From Dasania phycosphaerae (lineage in GTDB: Bacteria > Pseudomonadota > Gammaproteobacteria > Pseudomonadales > Dasaniaceae), in assembly GCF_026891035.1 (NCBI RefSeq), contig NZ_JAPTGG010000004.1, forward strand, positions 62,001-126,000: a stretch of DNA of 64,000 nucleotides. The letters are read 5' to 3'. Position numbers and translations under genes: made by a program. The notes beneath the pieces are model-generated. The model was given only the letters and a program-made list of their open reading frames with translations, was not told the origin of the DNA and made no database searches. Below, in pieces: positions 53,178-62,042 of this stretch. Each line of letters begins with the position of its first letter. Within the stretch, counting starts at the first letter, position 1.

Positions 53178-54346
53178 TAGCACAACTCGGCCATGATTTG
53201 GGCCAAGGCCACTACTAAGTCGTTGATATGCTGCTCGCTATGATCGGCTGTTAGCGTAATACGTAAACGGGCCGTATTATTGGGTACTGTCGGCGGCCGT
53301 ATCGCCCCCACCATAAAACCTTGCGCCGCCAGCGCTTGGCTAATGGCCAAGGCTTTGGCACTGTCGCCTATTAACAAGGGCTGTATAGCGGTGTCCGAAG
53401 GCATTAAAGCGATGCCTTGGGCCTGCGCTTGCTGTTTAAAATGGCCGATTAAATGCTGTAGTTTTTGCCTGCGCGCACGGTCATCACGTATAACCGCCAA
53501 GCTGGCTAGGGAGGCTGCCGCTACCGCTGGTGGCAAGGCGGTGGTATAAATATAAGGGCGGGCAAATTGAATCAAAGTTTCTATTAACACTTCACTGCCC
53601 GCGACAAAGGCGCCGAAGCTACCGGCCGCTTTGCCCAGTGTTGCCATTAAAATAGGCAGCTGTTGTTGATCTAGCTGAAAGTGTTCAGCGCAACCTGCGC
53701 CCTGCTCGCCCAACACACCAAAACCGTGGGCATCGTCCACCATTAGCCAGGCATTTTGTTGCTGCGCTAAAGCCGCTAACTCGGTAAGCGGTGCGCAGTC
53801 ACCGTCCATACTAAACACGCCGTCTACCACTATAAGCTTTCTTGTGGCAGTGCTGGCGCTAAGTTTTTTCGCTAGGCTGGCCACATCATTGTGCAAAAAG
53901 CGTTGAAATTTAGCGCCGGATAATAAACCGCCATCTAATAGCGAGGCGTGATTTAATTTATCTTCAAACACCGCATCTTGCTTGCCCACTAAGGCATTAA
54001 TAATACCCAGGTTGGCCATATAGCCGGTGGAAAACAGCAACACTCTATCGCGGCCGGTAAAGGCGGCCAGCTCTTCTTCTAACTGATGATGCAAACGGCT
54101 GTGGCCACATACTAGATGCGAGCCGCCACTACCTACCCCATAGTCATTAGCAGCTTGCTGAAAAGCCGCAATCACTTGCGGGTGATTGGCCAAGCCCAGG
54201 TAATCATTGCTGCAAAAATTGTGATAATTTTTACCATCCACGCACACGCGCGCGCCCTGTGCGCTTTCTAACAGGGGGCGTGATCGGTACAGGTGCTGCT
54301 GCTTGCGCTGGGTAAGCGCAGCAGCGAGGGAATCTAGCGGGCTCAT
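53177..54346 (-). CDS. bioF: 8-amino-7-oxononanoate synthase
   Basis: A 389-residue PLP enzyme joining pimeloyl-ACP/CoA and alanine. FCSNDYLGLANHP, GVGSGGSHLVCGHS, FSTGYMANLG, VVDGVFSMDGDCAPL, VDDAHGFGVLGEQG and the lysine in TLGKAAGSFGAFV are diagnostic. It sits between bioB (26-base gap) and bioHC (one-base overlap). Confidence 0.96.
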   Translation of the reverse strand: MSPLDSLAAALTQRKQQHLYRSRPLLESAQGARVCVDGKNYHNFCSNDYLGLANHPQVIAAFQQAANDYGVGSGGSHLVCGHSRLHHQLEEELAAFTGRDRVLLFSTGYMANLGIINALVGKQDAVFEDKLNHASLLDGGLLSGAKFQRFLHNDVASLAKKLSASTATRKLIVVDGVFSMDGDCAPLTELAALAQQQNAWLMVDDAHGFGVLGEQGAGCAEHFQLDQQQLPILMATLGKAAGSFGAFVAGSEVLIETLIQFARPYIYTTALPPAVAAASLASLAVIRDDRARRQKLQHLIGHFKQQAQAQGIALMPSDTAIQPLLIGDSAKALAISQALAAQGFMVGAIRPPTVPNNTARLRITLTADHSEQHINDLVVALAQIMAELC

Positions 54347-54372
54347 TGCGAGAGGCTAAAACGGCCAGCGGT

Positions 54373-55416
54373 TTACGCGCTGGCGTCGTAGAAGAACTTA
54401 TCGTTAGTGGCCTTTTCTACATCTTCTAGCAAACGGCCTTCTAACTCATCATCGCAGTGCTGGCCGTCTCTGTCTTCGGGCTTAATACCTAAACGATCAA
54501 ACAACTGTAAGTCTTTGTTGGCTTCGGGATTGGGAGTGGTTAATAATTTTTCGCCGTAGAAAATAGAGTTAGCACCGGCAAAGTAGGCCAAGGCATGCAT
54601 CTCTTGGTTCATGGCTTCGCGGCCCGCCGATAAGCGCACATGAGATTTGGGCATTAAGATACGCGCGACTGCGATGGTGCGTATAAAATCAAAATTATCC
54701 AAATCTTCTAAATCGGCAAAAGGGGTACCCTCAACTTTGACCAACATATTGACCGGCACCGACTCGGGGTGCACAGGCAAGTTGGCTAATTGTATTAATA
54801 AACCGGCGCGATCTTTGGCCGACTCACCCATGCCCACTATGCCGCCGCTGCACACTTTCATGCCGGCATCGCGCACATTGGCCAGGGTATTTAAACGGTC
54901 GGAGTAAGTGCGGGTAGTAATAACATCGCCGTAGTATTCGGGCGAGGTGTCTAGGTTGTGGTTGTAATAATCTAAGCCCGCTTCTGATAGCTCCTGTGCT
55001 TGATCGGAACTTAGCATACCCAAAGTCATGCAGGTTTCTAGGCCCATGGCCTTCACTTCTTTAACCATGGCGGTGACATAGGGCATGTCTTTTTTCTTGG
55101 GCGAACGCCAGGCCGCACCCATGCAAAAACGGGTAGCGCCGGTGGCTTTAGCGGCGCGAGCTTCGTTGATGACTTTTTCTATTTCCATCAACTTTTCTTT
55201 TTCTAGGCCGGTATCGTAGCGGTTGCTCTGCGGGCAGTACTTGCAGTCTTCGGGGCAGGCACCGGTTTTAATCGATAACAGGGTGCTGACCTGCACTTGG
55301 TTGGGGTCGAAGTTCTCGCGGTGTACGGTTTGCGCCTTAAACAACAAGTCGTTAAAGGGTAGGTCAAATAGGGCCTGTACTTCCGCTAGGCTCCAATCAT
55401 GGCGTAATTCGGTCAT
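54373..55416 (-). CDS. bioB: Biotin synthase
   Basis: A 347-residue radical-SAM enzyme inserting sulfur into dethiobiotin. The 4Fe-4S cysteines are in TGACPEDCKYCPQS, with FCMGAAWRSPKKKDM and YNHNLDTSPEYYG. First gene of bioB-bioF-bioHC-bioD; bioA is not in the window. Divergent from comF across 185 bases. No BirA-type operator was recognised. Confidence 0.97.
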   Translation of the reverse strand: MTELRHDWSLAEVQALFDLPFNDLLFKAQTVHRENFDPNQVQVSTLLSIKTGACPEDCKYCPQSNRYDTGLEKEKLMEIEKVINEARAAKATGATRFCMGAAWRSPKKKDMPYVTAMVKEVKAMGLETCMTLGMLSSDQAQELSEAGLDYYNHNLDTSPEYYGDVITTRTYSDRLNTLANVRDAGMKVCSGGIVGMGESAKDRAGLLIQLANLPVHPESVPVNMLVKVEGTPFADLEDLDNFDFIRTIAVARILMPKSHVRLSAGREAMNQEMHALAYFAGANSIFYGEKLLTTPNPEANKDLQLFDRLGIKPEDRDGQHCDDELEGRLLEDVEKATNDKFFYDASA

Positions 55417-55601
55417 GTTTATACTCGCAGGTTATTCCAACGTATCAACGCTATGGGTAAGATACTGGCCTATAGCGGTTATCTAATTATCTCTACTTAA
55501 TAATCTCTTACTTATTAAATGCGCCTAGGGCATGCTCATCTAGGATACAGAGCCGCCTATCATAAGCATTCATCTAAAGCTGTCAACCTGAAAGGACTCT
55601 C

Positions 55602-56324
55602 ATGGTTAACAAGTTATTTGCCCGTACGCTCGCCTTTATTAGCCCCCAGCACTGCATACTTTGCGACCAACACTGCCCAGGGCCGCTGGACTTATGTGCC
55701 CCCTGCCAGGCTGAGCTGCCCTATTTGCAAGCACCACTCTGCCAGCACTGCGCCTTGCCACTGGCTAATGAGGGCGAACTAAGCTGTGCCAGATGCCTAA
55801 AAAAGCTCCCTAGTTTCAGCACCTTAGTCGCAGGCTGGCGCTACCAGCATCCCATAGATGAGCTAATAACCGGCTTTAAATATCAAACCAAGCTTAGCCA
55901 CGGCAGGGTGCTGGGCCAGCTATTGGGCGCGCGCATACGCCAGCTTTACGGCCATAGCCCACAGCCCGGCTTGCTAATACCCACTCCGCTGCACTGGCGG
56001 CGCTGGTGGCAGCGCGGCTATAACCAAAGCGAGCTTTTGGCACAACAGCTGAGCAAGCAGCTAAACATCCCCATACACCGTGGCCTGCGCAGGCAGTTGC
56101 ACACCCCCAAGCAGCAGGGGCTGAATGCGGCGCAGCGCCAGCGCAATTTAAAACATGCTTTTAAGGTCAACAAGCAGCAAACGCTACTGGGCCAGTGTGT
56201 AGCCGTAGTCGATGATGTGGTCACCACCACAGCCACCGCCGAGGCCATGAGCCGCTGCCTGTTAGCCGCCGGTGCTGCCGAGGTGCATATCTGGTGCTTG
56301 GCGCGCACGCCCATAGATTTGTAA
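55602..56324 (+). CDS. comF: ComF family phosphoribosyltransferase-like protein
   Basis: A 240-residue protein. The N-terminal zinc-like Cys region (CILCDQHCPGPLDLCAPC, CQHCALPL, CARCLKKLP) and a PRTase core (LLIPTPLHWRRWWQRGYNQS, LLGQCVAVVDDVVTTTAT) match ComF, which is linked to DNA uptake. AAAGGA precedes the ATG. In pseudomonads comF also lies beside bioB, from memory. Its exact role in transformation is unproved here. Confidence 0.9.
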   Translation: MVNKLFARTLAFISPQHCILCDQHCPGPLDLCAPCQAELPYLQAPLCQHCALPLANEGELSCARCLKKLPSFSTLVAGWRYQHPIDELITGFKYQTKLSHGRVLGQLLGARIRQLYGHSPQPGLLIPTPLHWRRWWQRGYNQSELLAQQLSKQLNIPIHRGLRRQLHTPKQQGLNAAQRQRNLKHAFKVNKQQTLLGQCVAVVDDVVTTTATAEAMSRCLLAAGAAEVHIWCLARTPIDL

Positions 56325-56406
56325 GCCATGGGCCGCGATTAGCGGTGTATAGGCGGGGTAACTTTAGTATCATCGCTAGCCTCCTAAGCCACAGCAATAA
56401 CACCGT

Positions 56407-57156
56407 ATGCGCTTAATTTTATTATTCATAGGCTGCCTGCTGGCCAGCCATAGCTGGTCGGGCAGCGCTCATATTGCGGTAGCAGCTAACTTTAAGCTCA
56501 CACTAGAGCTGTTACAGCAGCGCTTTCAAGAAGTTAGCGAGCACCAACTTATTATCAGCGGCGCGTCTACCGGGGTGCTGTTTAATCAAATCACCCACGG
56601 CGCCCCCTACCATGTTTTATTGGCCGCTGATGAGCTGCACCCGCACAAGCTAGTACAACAGGGTTATGGCCTAGCGGCTAGCCGCTACACCTACGCACTG
56701 GGGCAATTGGTATTAGCCAGCCGCAGCACCGCGCTGGCTACGGCTGATGAGCACTTTATTCGCCAACAGCTTAGCCAGGCCCAAACCATAGCTATCGCCA
56801 ACCCCAAGATCGCCCCCTACGGGCTGGCGGCGCAGCAAAGCCTTAGCCACTTACAACTGTGGCAGCCACTGCAGGGGCGATTAGTCAGGGGCAATAATAT
56901 TAGCCAGGCGCAGCAATTTTTAATGACTGGCAATGTGGATTGGGCCTTTATCCCCCTTTCGCCTCTGCTGGCTGAACAGGGTATAAGTTACTGGCCCATA
57001 CCCGCCCATTGGTATCAAGCCATACGGCAGCAGGCAATACTGTTACAATCGGGGCAAAATAATTCGGCCGCCTTAGCCTTTATGGCCTTTTTACAATCCG
57101 ACGACGCGCTAGCCATTATTGCCCAACAGGGCTACCGGCTACCTGAGCGACCCTAA
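56407..57156 (+). CDS. modA: Molybdate-binding periplasmic protein
   Basis: A 249-residue ABC substrate-binding protein: signal peptide, then HIAVAANFKLTLELLQQRF, IISGASTGVLFNQITHGAPYHVLLAADE, IAIANPKIAPYGLAAQQSL and VDWAFIPLSPLL. These features are typical of ModA. First of modABC (three bases before modB). Tungstate binding is possible. Confidence 0.93.
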   Translation: MRLILLFIGCLLASHSWSGSAHIAVAANFKLTLELLQQRFQEVSEHQLIISGASTGVLFNQITHGAPYHVLLAADELHPHKLVQQGYGLAASRYTYALGQLVLASRSTALATADEHFIRQQLSQAQTIAIANPKIAPYGLAAQQSLSHLQLWQPLQGRLVRGNNISQAQQFLMTGNVDWAFIPLSPLLAEQGISYWPIPAHWYQAIRQQAILLQSGQNNSAALAFMAFLQSDDALAIIAQQGYRLPERP

Positions 57157-57159
57157 TTT

Positions 57160-57849
57160 ATGCTGCACGCCCATGACATCGCCGCCATAGTCCTCACCCT
57201 GCAGCTAGCCGCAGTGAGCACGGTGATTTTATTAATCCTAGGCACGCCTTTGGCCTGGTGGCTGGCCCACAGCCACAACCGAGCAAAACCATTGTTTGAG
57301 GCTATAGTGGCCCTGCCCTTAGTGCTGCCACCCACGGTTTTGGGTTTTTATTTGCTGCTGGCCTTTGCCCCCGACAGCCCTTTTGGCCAGCTGTGGCTGT
57401 CGGCTACCGGTCACTCACTAGCCTTTAGCTTTAGCGCCCTGGTAATAGGCTCGGTACTGTATTCGCTGCCCTTTGTGGTGCAGCCCCTGCAAGCCAGCTT
57501 TGAGCAATTGCCGGTTAAACTATTAGAAGCCGCCAGCACCCTGGGGGCCGATTTTAAAGACCGCTTTTTCAGCATCGTACTGCCCCTGTCGCGGCGCAGT
57601 TTTATTACCGCCGCCAGCTTGGGCTTTGCCCATACTGTGGGGGAGTTTGGCATAGTGCTGATGATCGGCGGCAATATACCCGGTAAAACCCAGGTGCTGT
57701 CTATCGCCCTGTTCGACCGGGTAGAGAGCCTGCAATTCCAACAGGCCCATATACTAGCCGCGGGGCTAGTAGTGTTTTCGCTGCTGCTATTAACGGTGGT
57801 TTACCGCATTAATAAACCCACAGTGCTAACGGCGGCGCGGCAATCATGA
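57160..57849 (+). CDS. modB: Molybdate ABC transporter permease
   Basis: A 229-residue inner-membrane permease with about five helices and the ModC-contact EAA-like loop (LEAASTLGADFKDRFFSIVLP). LPLVLPPTVLGFYLLLAF and GEFGIVLMIGGNIPGKTQ are characteristic of ModB. Overlaps modC by four bases (ATGA). Confidence 0.95.
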   Translation: MLHAHDIAAIVLTLQLAAVSTVILLILGTPLAWWLAHSHNRAKPLFEAIVALPLVLPPTVLGFYLLLAFAPDSPFGQLWLSATGHSLAFSFSALVIGSVLYSLPFVVQPLQASFEQLPVKLLEAASTLGADFKDRFFSIVLPLSRRSFITAASLGFAHTVGEFGIVLMIGGNIPGKTQVLSIALFDRVESLQFQQAHILAAGLVVFSLLLLTVVYRINKPTVLTAARQS

Positions 57850-58946
57850 GTTTAGCCTTAGCTTTTAGCTTACAGCGCGATCGCCTGCAGCTACAGATCA
57901 ATGCTGAGCTAGCCAATAGCGGCGTCACCGCGCTGTATGGCGATAGCGGTGCAGGCAAAACCTCGCTGCTGCGCTGCATAGCCGGGCTGGAGCAAAACGC
58001 CCAAGGCCGTATTAGTTTTAACGGCCACACGTGGCAGGATGAGCAGACCTTTACCCCCAGCCACCAGCGCCATATAGGCTATGTGTTTCAAGATGCGCGG
58101 CTGTTTCCCCACCTCAGCGTGCTGGGGAATTTACAGTACGCCTATCAACGTAGGCACAACAATGGCCAGCTGTTTAGCCTGCCGCAGGTATGTGACTTTT
58201 TAAAACTACAGCCCCTGCTCTCGCAAAATCCCAATACTTTATCAGGGGGCGAACAGCAGCGGGTGGCAATTGCCAGAGCTCTGCTCAGCCAGCCGCAATT
58301 ACTATTAATGGACGAGCCGCTGTCAGCCTTGGACCAATCTAGCCGCGACGAGGTGCTGGCGGTGTTAGAGCAACTGCCGCAGCAAATCAATATACCGGTG
58401 ATTTATGTCAGCCATAATATGGATGAGGTTAGCCGCCTAGCCGATCAGCTCTGCCTGCTGGAGCAGGGTAAAATTATTGCTCAGGGGCCGCTGTTAGATT
58501 TATGCCATCGTCTGGATTTAACACTCAATCAACAAGAGCAAGCGGCCAGTTTATTACAGGGCCAAATCACAGACCGGGACAGCAAATATCAATTGGCCGA
58601 ATTCGCCCTTAACAGCTCAACTGAAAGCTCGACAGCCTCACTTTACTTGCACTGCGAACACGCCCTAGGCGAGCAATTGCGTTTACGCATACCGGCGCGG
58701 GATGTCAGCATTAGCCTCAGCCATCAACAAGACAGCAGCATACTCAATATTTTACCGGCTCAGGTGGTAGAGCTTATGCACCCCGCAGGGGCGGCTCACG
58801 CCATGGTTAAACTATTAGTGGGCGAGCAATACCTGCTGGCCAGAATTACCTATAAATCACTAGCACAATTACAACTCAGCCTAGGCCAAACTGTTTACGC
58901 ACAAATAAAAAGCGTGGCCCTACTCAACAAAGCTTTGGACTATTAA
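57846..58946 (+). CDS. modC: Molybdate ABC transporter ATP-binding protein
   Basis: A 366-residue ATPase: Walker A GDSGAGKTSLLR, Q-loop FQDARLFPHL, signature LSGGEQQRVAIARALL, Walker B LLLMDEPLSALD, H-loop YVSHNMDEV. A C-terminal TOBE/Mop-type domain (about residues 285-360: DSSILNILPAQVVELMHP, MVKLLVGEQYLLARIT) is present. Last mod gene; srkA begins at the next base. Confidence 0.95.
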   Translation: MSLALAFSLQRDRLQLQINAELANSGVTALYGDSGAGKTSLLRCIAGLEQNAQGRISFNGHTWQDEQTFTPSHQRHIGYVFQDARLFPHLSVLGNLQYAYQRRHNNGQLFSLPQVCDFLKLQPLLSQNPNTLSGGEQQRVAIARALLSQPQLLLMDEPLSALDQSSRDEVLAVLEQLPQQINIPVIYVSHNMDEVSRLADQLCLLEQGKIIAQGPLLDLCHRLDLTLNQQEQAASLLQGQITDRDSKYQLAEFALNSSTESSTASLYLHCEHALGEQLRLRIPARDVSISLSHQQDSSILNILPAQVVELMHPAGAAHAMVKLLVGEQYLLARITYKSLAQLQLSLGQTVYAQIKSVALLNKALDY

Positions 58947-59939
58947 ATGGCCGACCATGACGAACAACTACATCCCTACCAAAAACTCACCCCCGAGTTA
59001 GTGCTGGATGCCATAGAAAGCACAGGACTAATCACCGACCTGCGCATCTACCCTCTTAACAGCTATGAAAACCGTGTTTACCAAATCGGCATAGAGGAAG
59101 GCGAACCCATCATCGCCAAATTTTATCGCCCCGAGCGCTGGAGCGATGCGCAAATTTTAGAGGAGCATCAATTTGCCCAGCAGCTAGTGGAGGCCGATGT
59201 TCCCGTCATCGCGCCGCAGCAAAACAGCGCCGGTGAAACCTTGTTAGAGTTTCAAGGCTTTAAATTTTCACTGTACGAGCGCCGCGGCGGTCGCGCCCCT
59301 GACTTAGGCGATTTAGACAGCCTGCATATGCTGGGCAGGCTGGTAGCGCGCATACACGCCGTAGGTGCTACCCAAGACTTTCAGCATCGCCCCCACTTAG
59401 ACATAGATAGCTTCGGCACTCAGAGCTATCAATTTATTAGTGAAAATTTTATCCCCATGGAGCTGGCCACCGCCTACAACAGCCTGTGCGAAGATTTATT
59501 AAAAGCCATTAAAGAATTATTCTCGCAAGTGCCCTACACCCCCATACGCACCCACGGCGACTGCCATGCGGGCAATATCTTATGGCGCGATGACAGCCCA
59601 CACTTTGTAGATTTGGACGATGCCCGCATGGCCCCGGCCATACAAGATATATGGATGTTTTTATCTGGCGACAGGCAGCAACAAACCGCGCAGCTGTCAG
59701 AATTAGCCGATGGCTATAATGAGTTTTATGATTTTGACCCGCGCCAGCTGCCCCTGGCCGAAGCCCTGCGCAGCTTGCGCATTATGCATTACAGCGCTTG
59801 GCTGGCGCGACGTTGGCAAGACCCTGCCTTCCCCCATAACTTCCCCTGGTTTAATTCTTTGCGCTATTGGTCGGATCATGTATTAGAATTACGGGAACAA
59901 TGGGCCCTGCTCAACGAACCACCACTACAAGTCTTTTAA
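58947..59939 (+). CDS. srkA: Stress response kinase A (Ser/Thr kinase)
   Basis: A 330-residue APH-fold protein kinase of the YihE/RdoA type. YPLNSYENRVYQIG, the nucleotide Lys in IIAKFYRPERWSD, catalytic loop THGDCHAGNILW and metal-binding FVDLDDARMAPAIQDIWMF fit the family. The start directly follows modC's stop. Reported role is in envelope-stress survival in E. coli; here inferred. Confidence 0.92.
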   Translation: MADHDEQLHPYQKLTPELVLDAIESTGLITDLRIYPLNSYENRVYQIGIEEGEPIIAKFYRPERWSDAQILEEHQFAQQLVEADVPVIAPQQNSAGETLLEFQGFKFSLYERRGGRAPDLGDLDSLHMLGRLVARIHAVGATQDFQHRPHLDIDSFGTQSYQFISENFIPMELATAYNSLCEDLLKAIKELFSQVPYTPIRTHGDCHAGNILWRDDSPHFVDLDDARMAPAIQDIWMFLSGDRQQQTAQLSELADGYNEFYDFDPRQLPLAEALRSLRIMHYSAWLARRWQDPAFPHNFPWFNSLRYWSDHVLELREQWALLNEPPLQVF

Positions 59940-59966
59940 ACGGCTCACTGCAGCACAGGTTTTAAT

Positions 59967-61259
59967 GTGAAAAAATTTTTACTGTTATTACTATTTCTTT
60001 TTTTAGTTTTGCTATCACTGCCCCTAATAGGCTGGTGGATGAGTTTGCAGGCGCAGCCCAGTGTTAGCTTTGCCAGTGATCAATACTCAGGGCAAGAGCT
60101 AGGCCGCATACATCAATTTATCCAGCAGAGTGAATCTACCCCTACCCATAAGCGAGTGGAATTTAGCGAGCAGGATTTAAATGAACTGCTTAGGCACAGC
60201 AGCCAACAATTTAAAAAACATCTGGGTTTTACTGGCCACGTTAAGCTGCACCCCCAACGCAGCGAATTACTACTGAGTATTAACACCCACCTGCCTCTGC
60301 GCCCCTACCTCAATCTACGCATAGACTTTAATACCCAGGGCAAAAATCTTATTTTATTAGGCGGCCAAATAGGCAGCATAGAACTGCCCCAGCAAAGCGT
60401 AGAATTACTGGTCAATATGACTATGCCCTATGCCCAGCAGCATCCACAATACACTAGCGGCAGCCAGCTATGGCAAACCATAGAAGCCATCACTATTAGC
60501 GAAAAACATGTCGCTATAGATTTTAATATCGATGAAAAAGTACAAGCGCAATTACAGCACCAACAATTAGAATTATTTATAGGCAAAACCGCATTGCAAC
60601 GGCTGCCCTTTTATCAACAAGCTATAGAGCAACAATTTGCCAATCGTTTAGGCCAGCGCATTAAGCTTTATGAAGTTATGCACGCCATGTTTAACTTAGC
60701 GCTAAGCCAACCCCAAGCCAATACGATTGACGATAGTATTGCCGACAATAAGGCCATCTTATTAGCGCTATTTTTACACACTGCCGACCGTGAAGATTTT
60801 GAGTTACTGAATCTCAAGCAACACGTTAACCTGCCCCAGCGCCCCATAGAGCTAACCATAGAGCGACGCAAAGATTTAGCCACTCACTTTTTAAGTACCG
60901 CGGTTATTACTCTGTTTGCTAACAGCTCTATCGCCGACGCTATAGGTTTGTATAAAGAGTTACAGGACCAAAATGGCTATAGCGGCTTTTCCGTTTCTGA
61001 TTTAATCGCCGACCGCGCTGGCAGTTTATTTGCCAGCCAATTAATCGACCCGCAACGAGCACAAGCACTGCAAAAAGCCATAGCCCTGAGCCAGCAAGAG
61101 CACGACTTTTTTCCGGTCACTTATCCGCTGGCCTCACAGCTGGAGCAGCAGCTGCACAACCACTCGGGTAACCAACAAGCCATGCTGGCGCATATAGAGC
61201 AGCAAATAGACCAGCACGCCCGCAGCGTCGCCATTTACCAATCCGCCACCCTACCCTAA
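59967..61259 (+). CDS. Unknown membrane-anchored protein, 430 residues
   Basis: A GTG-started protein with a hydrophobic N-terminus (about residues 3-27) acting as signal anchor. The rest is soluble and periplasmic. No domain is recognised. It has FSEQDLNELLRHSSQQFK and LRIDFNTQGKNLILLGGQIG, an early beta-rich part suggestive of a lipid- or ligand-binding fold, then helices, then an unusual GYSGFSVSDLIADRAGSLFA segment that reads like a conserved family signature. It lies between srkA and the TrmB-like gene, 27 and 11 bases away. Function unknown. Confidence 0.78.
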   Translation: MKKFLLLLLFLFLVLLSLPLIGWWMSLQAQPSVSFASDQYSGQELGRIHQFIQQSESTPTHKRVEFSEQDLNELLRHSSQQFKKHLGFTGHVKLHPQRSELLLSINTHLPLRPYLNLRIDFNTQGKNLILLGGQIGSIELPQQSVELLVNMTMPYAQQHPQYTSGSQLWQTIEAITISEKHVAIDFNIDEKVQAQLQHQQLELFIGKTALQRLPFYQQAIEQQFANRLGQRIKLYEVMHAMFNLALSQPQANTIDDSIADNKAILLALFLHTADREDFELLNLKQHVNLPQRPIELTIERRKDLATHFLSTAVITLFANSSIADAIGLYKELQDQNGYSGFSVSDLIADRAGSLFASQLIDPQRAQALQKAIALSQQEHDFFPVTYPLASQLEQQLHNHSGNQQAMLAHIEQQIDQHARSVAIYQSATLP

Positions 61260-61270
61260 GCGAATCATTT

Positions 61271-61951
61271 GTGAGTTCAGAAATCATTAGCAACGCCAAG
61301 CCCGTGATCAGCAACCAAAACGGCCCCCACGAGCAAATCCCCCACTTGGTCGCCCGCCACTTGGCCGCGCCCTTTCGCAAGCCCTACCCGGACTTCAGCC
61401 TGCACGCCTTTGAAGAAGCCAATAACTGGCTGCAGCAATTTAACCGCCCGATTATTTTTGACTCCTACTGCGGCGTAGGCGAAAGCACAGTAGCACTAGC
61501 CAAGCTGCACCCCGAAGCCAGCGTAATAGGGCTGGATAAATCCCTGCACAGGCTCAATAAACACGACGAGCACTACCGCGCCAGCGGCGTGGATAACTAT
61601 TACTTATTGCGTGCCGATGTCGATGATTTTTGGCGTTTAGCGGTGGATGCCCAGTGGCAACTCAGCCACCACTATTTGCTATACCCCAACCCCTGGCCCA
61701 AATCTGCTCATATCAAGCGGCGCTGCCATGGCTCACCACTGTTTAGCAGCTTGCTAGCCTTAGGTGGCCGCATAGAGCTGCGCAGCAACTGGCCGCTGTA
61801 TGTAGAAGAGTTTGCCTGGGCATTAAGCTTGGCGGGCCACCCCGCCAGCGCGCAGGCCTTTGTACCCGACCCAGTGATCACCCCCTTTGAACGCAAATAT
61901 TTAGCGGCCCAGCAAACACTTTATCACTGTATTTATAGCCTCAAGCGCTAG
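61271..61951 (+). CDS. TrmB-like SAM-dependent tRNA methyltransferase
   Basis: A 226-residue GTG-started enzyme. SAM motif I FDSYCGVGESTVALAKLHP, motif II-like VIGLDKSLHRLNKHD, and the tRNA m7G methyltransferase signature YPNPWPKSAHIKRRCHG. Compared with TrmB (E. coli 239 residues), the PDPWPK motif has become PNPWPK and the flanks differ. It may act on another RNA or be a second TrmB-family enzyme. Start is weakly supported. Confidence 0.82.
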   Translation: MSSEIISNAKPVISNQNGPHEQIPHLVARHLAAPFRKPYPDFSLHAFEEANNWLQQFNRPIIFDSYCGVGESTVALAKLHPEASVIGLDKSLHRLNKHDEHYRASGVDNYYLLRADVDDFWRLAVDAQWQLSHHYLLYPNPWPKSAHIKRRCHGSPLFSSLLALGGRIELRSNWPLYVEEFAWALSLAGHPASAQAFVPDPVITPFERKYLAAQQTLYHCIYSLKR

Positions 61952-62042
61952 CTAGGCTACGCTTAGGTATAAATACCTAGTTTATCCAGCAGCAATACCC
62001 CCTAGTATGACTGCTTGATCGCGTAATACAGCCATAACAATA

